Shown here one piece after another: positions 1-5,518 of a stretch of DNA of 6,780 nt (position 1 is its first letter; every line of letters starts with the position of its first letter). A program made the position numbers and the translations under genes. The DNA is from Verrucomicrobiales bacterium (GTDB taxonomy: Bacteria > Verrucomicrobiota > Verrucomicrobiia > Verrucomicrobiales > DEV007), in assembly GCA_013003335.1 (NCBI GenBank), contig JABDJT010000445.1, positions 1-6,780 of the forward strand. The letters run 5' to 3'. The notes beneath the pieces are model-generated. The model was not told the DNA's origin, searched no databases, and saw only the letters and a list, made by a program, of their open reading frames with translations.

Positions 1-473
1 ACCGAGACCCGCGTCAGGACCGGTTCCATCGTCTGGATCAGCTCAATTCCAACTGCATCGGGGTGGTTCCCGACGATCTCAATCCCCTGCACAATCGGCA
101 TCCGTTCCCGCCAGGTCTTGACCTTGAAACTTTTTGGCGAAGCCGTGCCTTCGTGGGAACCTCTCAGAAGAAACGCCGGGCCCGGTCCGTCCATGATGAA
201 TGTCACTCCGCCCTTGTCCGCCTTCACCAGCACCGCTCCGTGCTTCGTGAGATCAATCTCGAGGGTCTTGGTGAGCCGGTAAACTCCGCTTTTCAAAACC
301 AGACTGCCGCGATTTTGGTCAATCTGCTTTTGCAGACCCGGCGAGGAATCCGGCATCGTTTTCAAATTCGGAAACTGACGAATCGCGGAAGGCGGTTCCT
401 TGTTCTCTTGCGCCACGACCATGCCGGCAGCCGTCACGCAAACGAGGAGAGAGAAAACGGATTTTTTTGTCAT
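1..473 (-). CDS. Secreted right-handed beta-helix-type protein, N-terminal part (truncated by window edge)
   Basis: Reading the minus strand from the ATG at 473-471 gives an open frame of 157 codons that runs off the left edge, so only the N-terminus is visible. Residues 1-21 (MTKKSVFSLLVCVTAAGMVVA) look like a signal peptide: two lysines, a hydrophobic core and a likely cleavage before Gln-Glu. The mature part has short alternating beta segments, for example GSLVLKSGVYRLTKTLEI, GAVLVKADKGGVTFIMDGPG and MPIVQGIEIVGNHPDAVGIE. This pattern resembles PVC-group secreted proteins annotated as right-handed parallel beta-helix (pectate-lyase-like) repeat proteins. That assignment comes from remembered family style; no catalytic residue is visible in this part. 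An AGG (484-482) lies 8 nt upstream of the ATG and is a plausible ribosome binding site. The gene is divergent from the vWA gene, with a palindrome between them. The substrate is unknown; it may be a structural or adhesive beta-helix and not an enzyme. Confidence 0.75.
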   Translation of the reverse strand, partial: MTKKSVFSLLVCVTAAGMVVAQENKEPPSAIRQFPNLKTMPDSSPGLQKQIDQNRGSLVLKSGVYRLTKTLEIDLTKHGAVLVKADKGGVTFIMDGPGPAFLLRGSHEGTASPKSFKVKTWRERMPIVQGIEIVGNHPDAVGIELIQTMEPVLTRVS

Positions 474-542
474 GAAATCAGCCTGACGGGTCAATGAACG
501 GTGAACCAGTCCGCAAAGACGGGCGGGGAGACTTTTTCGAAT

Positions 543-575
543 CAACAGGGTTGGTTCACCAAACAGACCCTGTTG
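543..575. repeat. 33-bp imperfect palindrome, copy A of a dispersed pair
   Basis: This is an inverted repeat with 14-nt arms and a 5-nt centre (CACCA). The outer nine positions, CAACAGGGT and ACCCTGTTG, pair perfectly. Of the inner five positions, three pair, one is T opposite G and one is a G/A mismatch. A weaker symmetry extends to 538-580 (CGAAT on the left, GATCG on the right). The same element recurs at 5349-5381 with 27 of 33 identical positions (36 of 43 including the flanks). It sits 70 bp from the start of the minus-strand beta-helix gene and about 106 bp from the start of the vWA gene. That position suits an operator or a REP-like intergenic element. No T-run follows it and no gene ends here, so it is not a simple terminator. 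The rest of 474-681 shows no convincing sigma-70 promoter. Confidence 0.85.
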
Positions 576-681
576 GATCGGAAAATAGCGGAAACCACCC
601 AGGTCGGGGGACTGATCGCGGTGGGGATTATCCGTGACAAATCTCCAATAATTTGCATCTTGAAGTGTCTATTTTCCTAAC

Positions 682-3462
682 ATGAGCGCCATCATTAAAG
701 CCCTCCGCAACGCCCTTGACGCAGATCCCAACAACTGGGAAAACCGGCTGGCGCTGATCGAAGCCCACCTGTCCGCCGGACAGCAGGATGAAGCGGCCGG
801 GCTACTCAATGAAGTTGAAGAATTACCGGCCGATGAAGACAGTCTGATGTCAGCAGCGAAATCCTACTCGCTGATCGGCATGCCGGACGAAGGCCAGCGG
901 ATCATGCAGCACGTGGTGGATGGAAATCCGGCGAACGCCGAAGCCCAGATGGGACTGGCCGAAATGGCCCACAAGGCCGGCGATTCGGCCACTGCAATGC
1001 GCCATGTCATCACCGCGACAAGCCTCGATTCCACGATCGAAGTCCCTGCCGAACTGCAGACTGCCTACAGCTCTGTTCTGGGTGGAAGTTCCCCGGCCGC
1101 GGCTGAAGAAGAGCCCGCTGTCGCGGTCGTGGCGGAACCGGAGCCGGAAGAACCGGTCGCCGTGGTCGCAGAAGAAGAAACCGAACCGGAAGAGGAAATC
1201 GCCCCGGTCGTTCCGGTGGCCCTGACCCCGCCCGGCACCGAACCGGAGCCGGAACCGGCGACCGCCATTCCCGCTCCCGATGTCGCGGCTGAAGCCACGA
1301 CCGGTTCGAAAACAATTACTTTGAAAGAAGCCGGTGAACTGGCCGGAAAAACGACCAACCAGCCCGGTCTCGAAACCCAGGTCCTGGAATCCACGCCCTC
1401 CGGCTCCCGGCCGACTTTGAAAACCGATGCCCCGGCCCCGGCCTTGAAAATCGAGCGCCATATCGAAGAATATGACCCGGAACTCGAGGAGGAAGCGGCT
1501 CACCTCCGTGAGGTGCAGGATGCCATTGCCGAACGTCGCAAAAGCGCGATGGCTCGCGACAAGGTTGTCTCCCTGACAGTCACGATTTTGATCCACGCTG
1601 CCGTTTTTCTCGCTCTCGGGCTGGTTGTGATGACGATTCCGCGGGATGTCCCGCCGAACCTGGTCGCCATCGCCGCACCGAGCGAGCAGGAGCAAACCAT
1701 CGAGCCCCAAAAGCTGAAGAAAAACCAGGTCCGCCAGACCGCGACTTCCTCAATGGAACAGGAAGTCATCGCTTCCGTCAGTCTTTCGAATATCTCTGTG
1801 CCGACCATGGCGGAAGACGGCGTAGCCAACATGCCGGCAATGGACGTGAGCTTTGCCCCGTCGATGACGTTTTCCGACGCGATGAGTTCGCCGGACTCGA
1901 TGATGATGTTCGGTCAGAAAATCGAGGGGAAAGTCCTCGGCGTCATTCTCGATGTGTCCGGATCAATGGCGGAATTCCTGCCGATGGTCATTCGCGAGGT
2001 GGATAAGAATTACAAGAACGCCCCGATCGTTTACGTGAACCACGCGATGATTGTCGGTTCCCCGGACTCGACGCGGATCTACCCGATCGTGGAGGAGGAA
2101 GTCCTGCCCCACTGGCCGCGCGAATGGGAAAAAGGCAACAGCCCCTACTGGTTCCTGTGGCACGATCTTCCGCGCAAAGCCCCGCAGCACTCCATCGATC
2201 GCCTGATCAAGGTTTTCAAGGAACGGCCGAACATGTTCATCGCCCGCGGCGGCAACAATCGCTTCGGCGCGGCCGCAAAGTTTCTCGCCGAGCAGAAAAT
2301 CGATTCTCTCTACATTTTCTCCGACTTTGAGGATTTCGTGGACGACGAACTCGCCCGCGAGATCGGCCAGTCACTCGGCCGGAAAAAAGTCCGCACCTAC
2401 GTGCAACCGGCCGCCAAGGAATCCGAGCACCTGCACCTCGTCGACCTGCGGATCGCCCGCCGTACTCTGGGCCGGAAACTCGAGCCGCTCACCGACGTGA
2501 TCCGGCCGAAGAACAAGGAACCCGCCCCGATCGCCGTGGTCAAAAAGGAACCCACCCCAATTCCGGAAGGCGTGACCTTCGCCACCCCCCGCCCCGAGCG
2601 GAAAGGCGACGAAACGATTCACCGCGGTTACTGGCGGCATCACGAGAAATATTTCCCCGAGGAACTCAAAATCTACGAGTATCCGAACATGGACCTCGTC
2701 CTGCGTGGTCCGGAATGCCGGGCTTACCTGTATTTGAAAGACGATGACGGCTATATCCAAAGCCCGGTCGTGTTCGGCTACCACAGCTACAAGCAATATC
2801 TCGGCACCGACGAACGCATGCACACGCGGCGGCGGAAATTCATCAAGAACCTCGAAGAGCCGAAACTCGAAAACGGCGAGTTCGTCTGGAACATGCTGCT
2901 GGAAGATGAAATCACCTTCAAAGTGATCCTCTGGTTCAAGGATGACCACGCGACCGCTACCTACGTCGCCCAGAAACCGCCGGACGACGAGCGGGACGGT
3001 GCCTTCATCTATTTCACGATGCCTCCACTCGCCCAGGAGCGGAAGGACGTTTACTACGGACCCGATTTCCCGGATGGTTTGAACCTGGACAATGTCCGCC
3101 TCGCCACCACCGACAACTTCGCAACGTTTTACCTGCCGGGCGCGACCGCCGACCGGTATGAGAAGCACTGGAACATGCTCGGCTTCAAGCGCGGCCACAA
3201 CCGGATTCCCTACAACGTGCTCTACCGCACCCTGCCTTCCGGGGTCCGCGAAATCACCTGCGAAGGACCTTCGTTCGGCAACCTCGAACTCCACGCCCGA
3301 ACTACTTCCAACAAGCTTTTCCTGAATGCCCGCCCGCATCGCGCTGACAGCGAGCTCTGGGAAGGTTTTGCCTGCACCCTCGTCCGCCCGTGGGACCGCC
3401 GCGAGCGCCTCACCAAGACCGAGGGCATCGAGTTCAGCGTGGTCCGGAAAGAAAAATTCTAA
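682..3462 (+). CDS. TPR - transmembrane - von Willebrand factor A domain protein
   Basis: This is a 926-residue protein of unknown specific function. The start is forced: an in-frame TGA lies at 661-663 and ATG 682 is the first start codon after it. No Shine-Dalgarno sequence is visible (TTTCCTAAC precedes the ATG). Domains in order: residues 1-125, TPR-like helical pairs (NWENRLALIEAHLSAGQQDE, then DEDSLMSAAKSYSLIGMPDE and NAEAQMGLAEMAHKAGDSAT); about 137-205, an acidic Pro/Ala/Glu-rich linker; about 257-294, a charged, probably coiled-coil stretch ending in ERRKSAMARDK; 295-319, one membrane helix; about 320-405, a Ser/Met-rich spacer; about 413-585, a vWA-like domain starting KVLGVILDVSGSM with D424, S426 and S428 as the DxSxS metal motif, and a later IFSDFED strand (545-551); about 635-926, a beta-rich C-terminal domain I do not recognise. 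The positive charges before the helix suggest TPR in the cytoplasm and vWA in the periplasm. The gene ends 10 bp from the convergent operon. It probably acts as a scaffold or protein-protein interaction module; no enzymatic motif is seen. Confidence 0.93.
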   Translation: MSAIIKALRNALDADPNNWENRLALIEAHLSAGQQDEAAGLLNEVEELPADEDSLMSAAKSYSLIGMPDEGQRIMQHVVDGNPANAEAQMGLAEMAHKAGDSATAMRHVITATSLDSTIEVPAELQTAYSSVLGGSSPAAAEEEPAVAVVAEPEPEEPVAVVAEEETEPEEEIAPVVPVALTPPGTEPEPEPATAIPAPDVAAEATTGSKTITLKEAGELAGKTTNQPGLETQVLESTPSGSRPTLKTDAPAPALKIERHIEEYDPELEEEAAHLREVQDAIAERRKSAMARDKVVSLTVTILIHAAVFLALGLVVMTIPRDVPPNLVAIAAPSEQEQTIEPQKLKKNQVRQTATSSMEQEVIASVSLSNISVPTMAEDGVANMPAMDVSFAPSMTFSDAMSSPDSMMMFGQKIEGKVLGVILDVSGSMAEFLPMVIREVDKNYKNAPIVYVNHAMIVGSPDSTRIYPIVEEEVLPHWPREWEKGNSPYWFLWHDLPRKAPQHSIDRLIKVFKERPNMFIARGGNNRFGAAAKFLAEQKIDSLYIFSDFEDFVDDELAREIGQSLGRKKVRTYVQPAAKESEHLHLVDLRIARRTLGRKLEPLTDVIRPKNKEPAPIAVVKKEPTPIPEGVTFATPRPERKGDETIHRGYWRHHEKYFPEELKIYEYPNMDLVLRGPECRAYLYLKDDDGYIQSPVVFGYHSYKQYLGTDERMHTRRRKFIKNLEEPKLENGEFVWNMLLEDEITFKVILWFKDDHATATYVAQKPPDDERDGAFIYFTMPPLAQERKDVYYGPDFPDGLNLDNVRLATTDNFATFYLPGATADRYEKHWNMLGFKRGHNRIPYNVLYRTLPSGVREITCEGPSFGNLELHARTTSNKLFLNARPHRADSELWEGFACTLVRPWDRRERLTKTEGIEFSVVRKEKF
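1090..1296 (+). repeat. Low-complexity Pro/Ala/Glu linker coding repeat inside the vWA gene
   Basis: Codons for residues 137-205 of the vWA protein are rich in GAA, CCG, GCC and GTC and encode a flexible acidic linker. An imperfect 12-residue period is visible: VAVVAE occurs at residues 147-152 and again at 159-164, each followed by a Glu/Pro-rich run (PEPEEP and EETEPEEE). EPEPEP follows at 187-192. At the DNA level CCGGA units recur (for example around 1138-1150, 1186-1190 and 1241-1255). Such a stretch is prone to length change by slippage and probably serves as a spacer between the cytoplasmic TPR part and the membrane helix. Confidence 0.6.
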
Positions 3463-3472
3463 TCGCGGAATC

Positions 3473-3940
3473 TCACTCGAGAATCGTCATCTGCGCGGCT
3501 GCGACTTCCAGTTTCAGCCGCGAACCGTATTCCACGCCACTCAATTTCTTACGCGCGAGAATCTCCAGCACGTCATCCGGCTGCTCGTGCTCCGGTTTCG
3601 TTTCGGGATGGGGATAGTAAATCAACGCTTCCACCGCTCCGCCTGTTTCCGGATCGGAAACGCGACAGTCCACGAACGAAAAATCCTCGGCCGGCTCGGT
3701 GGAATGCCATTTCAAATCGCGGATCGTAAAGCGCGGTTCACCGATCCGGTAATGAAGTGGCGTGATCGAGACATTCATCGTCGCGAGGTGAAAACCGCTC
3801 AGGTCCAGGCCGTGCTGCGCAAAAAACGGCAGCTGCATCGCCAGCGTTCCGCCCGGAAATCTTGGATCTTCTTTCACCCCGGAAGCCACCCCGTGACCCT
3901 GCACGACCTCGCCCTCGACCTGCTGCCATCCGCCGGCCAT
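3473..3940 (-). CDS. Conserved-looking 155-residue protein, second gene of the glcD operon
   Basis: This is a small soluble protein with no signal peptide or membrane helix, and I do not know its function. It starts at ATG 3940-3938, one codon (GCC) after the glcD TGA stop and in the same reading frame. It has no Shine-Dalgarno of its own, so translation probably depends on reinitiation after glcD. Motif-like segments include GHGVASG (15-21), DPRFPGGTLAMQLPFF (25-40), TMNVSITPLHY (54-64), LKWHSTEPAEDFSF (76-89), an IYYPHPETKPEH block (107-118) and YGSRLKLEV (138-146). The density of Gly, Pro, His and Trp motifs looks like a folded, conserved enzyme or binding protein. The pattern GxGxxSG, then PGGTL and xxMNVSI, weakly recalls the CTP-dependent riboflavin kinase (DUF120/RibK) beta-barrel, whose hallmark is a PGTLN motif. 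I offer this only as a fold hypothesis. The gene ends 10 bp from the convergent vWA gene. Confidence 0.85.
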   Translation of the reverse strand: MAGGWQQVEGEVVQGHGVASGVKEDPRFPGGTLAMQLPFFAQHGLDLSGFHLATMNVSITPLHYRIGEPRFTIRDLKWHSTEPAEDFSFVDCRVSDPETGGAVEALIYYPHPETKPEHEQPDDVLEILARKKLSGVEYGSRLKLEVAAAQMTILE

Positions 3941-3943
3941 GGC

Positions 3944-5317
3944 TCAGAAAATCTTGCCCGGATTCAGCAGGCTGTTCGGGTCGAGCGACTTTTTCACCTG
4001 CGCCAGCAGGCCATAACTGGCGTCGCGAAACTGCTTCGGGAGATAGGGCTTTTTCGCGAGACCCACGCCATGCTCACCTGTAATCGTGCCTTCCAGTTCA
4101 ATGGTCTTGTCAAAAATTTCCCCCATCGCCTCGTGGACGCGCTCCATTTCCGCGGTGTTCGTTTCATCCGTCAAAAACGTCGGGTGCACGTTGCCGTCCC
4201 CGAAATGACCGAAGGTCGCGATTTCCAGGTCGTATTTCGCGGCGATGTCCTCGATGAATTTCACGATCTCCGGTAACCGGCTGCGAGGCACGGTCACGTC
4301 TTCCAGGATCGTCGTCGGGCGGATCCGGGCCAGCGCCGCAAAAGCACTTCGCCGGGCGGACGCCAGTTTCGTGGCGTGATCCTCATCCCGCGCGACCTCA
4401 ACGGCCAGCGCCCCGTTCTCCCGGGCGATTTCCGCCATCGCATCCGCTTCCTCCGCGACCACCGCGCCGTGGCCGTCGGTTTCCATCAGCACGACCGCGG
4501 CCGCCTCCGTCGGCAGGCCGACCTTCGCAAAATCCTCGACGCACCGGCAGGTTTTGCGGTCGAGAAATTCCAGGGTGCAAGGAATGATCTGCCGCTCGAT
4601 GATCTGCGAAACCGTCCGCGCCGCATTTTCCATTGAGTCGAATGTCGCCAGCAACGTTTTCCGGGCAGCAGGACGCGGCACCAGTTTCAGCAGCACTTTC
4701 GTGATAATCCCAAGTGTCCCCTCCGACCCGATGAACAGGTCCTTCATCGAATATCCCGCCACGTCCTTGACGCATTTCGACCCGAGCCAGCAGCGTTCGC
4801 CGTTGGCCAGCATGACTTCCATGCCCATGACGTAATCCCGCGTCACCCCGTATTTCAGGCCGCGAAGCCCACCCGAATTATTCGCCACGTTTCCGCCGAT
4901 CGTCGAAATTTTCATCGATCCCGGGTCCGGCGGGTAAAACAGCCCGAGCGGCAGAGCAGCATCATCGATCGCTTTGGTGATCACACCGCACTCGCAGAGC
5001 ATCGTCAGGTTGGCCGCGTCGATTTCGAGAATCCGGTCCAGTTTCACGAGGCACAAAACAATCCCGTCCTCTACCGGCACGCTGCCGCCCGACAATCCCG
5101 TGCCCGATCCTCGGGTCACCACCGGGATTTCTTCCCGCGCCGCGATTTTTATCACCGACTCGACCTGATCGGCCGACTCAGCCATCACCACGCAGGTCGC
5201 AGCCTGCTTCATGGCGGCTGTCCCGTCGAAGCCGTAGGGAATCAGGTCCTCCGGTTCGGTCAAAACCGCCGCCTCGCCGACAGCGGATTTCAGGGCATCG
5301 ATAATTTCCGGTTTCAC
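3944..5317 (-). CDS. glcD: FAD-linked oxidase, glycolate oxidase subunit GlcD / D-lactate dehydrogenase type
   Basis: This 457-residue protein is full length for the GlcD/D-lactate dehydrogenase branch of the vanillyl-alcohol-oxidase flavoprotein family. Such enzymes oxidise a 2-hydroxyacid (glycolate or D-lactate) to the 2-oxoacid using FAD. The N-terminal FAD-binding domain shows VVTRGSGTGLSGG (66-78), YPPDPGS (128-134) and GGNVANNSGGLRGLKYG (141-157). The C-terminal oxidase domain shows EDVTVPRSRLPE (339-350), the histidine-containing FGHFGDGNVHP (369-379) and TGEHGVG (413-419), and ends SLLNPGKIF as is typical. The start is GTG at 5317-5315: an in-frame TAG lies only four codons upstream, and an AGG sits 8 nt before the GTG. 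No signal peptide is seen. GlcE and GlcF partners are not in the window, so it may act alone or with partners encoded elsewhere. Glycolate versus D-lactate cannot be decided from sequence. It is the first gene of a two-gene operon and is divergent from the secreted propeller gene. Confidence 0.95.
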   Translation of the reverse strand: MKPEIIDALKSAVGEAAVLTEPEDLIPYGFDGTAAMKQAATCVVMAESADQVESVIKIAAREEIPVVTRGSGTGLSGGSVPVEDGIVLCLVKLDRILEIDAANLTMLCECGVITKAIDDAALPLGLFYPPDPGSMKISTIGGNVANNSGGLRGLKYGVTRDYVMGMEVMLANGERCWLGSKCVKDVAGYSMKDLFIGSEGTLGIITKVLLKLVPRPAARKTLLATFDSMENAARTVSQIIERQIIPCTLEFLDRKTCRCVEDFAKVGLPTEAAAVVLMETDGHGAVVAEEADAMAEIARENGALAVEVARDEDHATKLASARRSAFAALARIRPTTILEDVTVPRSRLPEIVKFIEDIAAKYDLEIATFGHFGDGNVHPTFLTDETNTAEMERVHEAMGEIFDKTIELEGTITGEHGVGLAKKPYLPKQFRDASYGLLAQVKKSLDPNSLLNPGKIF

Positions 5318-5325
5318 GCCCGAAA

Positions 5326-5328
5326 CCT
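5326..5328 (-). promoter_or_regulatory. Minimal Shine-Dalgarno (AGG) supporting the GTG start of glcD
   Basis: On the minus strand AGG is followed by 8 nt (TTTCGGGC) and then GTG. The overlapping in-frame TAG (5329-5327) excludes any longer N-terminus. The same AGG-8 nt-start arrangement precedes the beta-helix gene (484-482) and the propeller gene (5508-5510), which supports all three starts. Confidence 0.6.
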
Positions 5329-5348
5329 AGCGAATCGCCAAAACGAAT

Positions 5349-5381
5349 CAACAGTGTACGTTCGCCAAACGTACCCTGTTG
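5349..5381. repeat. 33-bp imperfect palindrome, copy B of a dispersed pair
   Basis: The arms CAACAG-T-GTACGTT and AACGTAC-C-CTGTTG pair at 13 of 14 positions (one T/C mismatch) around the 5-nt centre CGCCA. It is the better-paired homologue of the element at 543-575: same length, same orientation, same centre apart from one base, and the same CGAAT left flank. The two copies differ on both sides of the inner stem (positions 10-11 and 23-24). It lies 32 bp upstream of the glcD start and 138 bp upstream of the propeller gene, in their shared divergent promoter region. A second CGAATC occurs just to its left (5331-5336, compared with 5344-5349). It may be a regulator binding site or a REP-like element. 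There is no T-run and no gene end here, so a terminator role is unlikely. Confidence 0.88.
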
Positions 5382-5518
5382 GACCGAATTTCCCCTTCTC
5401 GGCCTTGCCGCAGCTTTCGCAACGGCCGGATTCAAAAACGAGACGGCGGGCGCGGGCACGATTCGCACGGCGAAGTGACGCCGTTGATTCACGGCGGCAT
5501 TTGCGGCAGGCTTGCTCC

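Noticed and set aside
63..497. Plus-strand open frame of 144 codons
   Set aside because: Antisense to the minus-strand frame with a clear signal peptide and beta-strand pattern, which has the better ribosome binding site.
623..646. Stem GGGGATT / AATCTCC upstream of the vWA gene
   Set aside because: Seven pairs with one G-T and a 10-nt loop is within chance for a region of this size, with no second copy in the window.
647..652. AATAAT as a -10 box for the vWA gene
   Set aside because: No acceptable -35 hexamer lies 16-18 bp upstream, so I do not call a promoter.
850..1710. Minus-strand open frame of 286 codons
   Set aside because: Antisense to the TPR and acidic linker region. Its Arg/Gly/Phe-rich low-complexity product is just the complement of the Glu/Pro/Ala codons.
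2371..3339. Minus-strand open frame of 322 codons inside the vWA gene
   Set aside because: Fully antisense to the continuous 926-codon gene; the translation has no recognisable motif or start context.
3456..3484. Possible bidirectional terminator between the convergent genes
   Set aside because: Only 10 bp are free, and the pairing available (ATTCT with AGAAT, or TCTC with GAGA) is 4-5 bp with no T-run.
3326..4276. Plus-strand open frame of 316 codons across the end of the vWA gene and the glcD operon
   Set aside because: It overlaps three better-supported genes and its product is compositionally odd (Arg/His/Phe-rich) with no domain.
5479..5497. Small hairpin CGCCG / CGGCG before the propeller gene
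   Set aside because: A 5-bp stem with an 8-nt loop in GC-rich DNA is weak and not repeated elsewhere.
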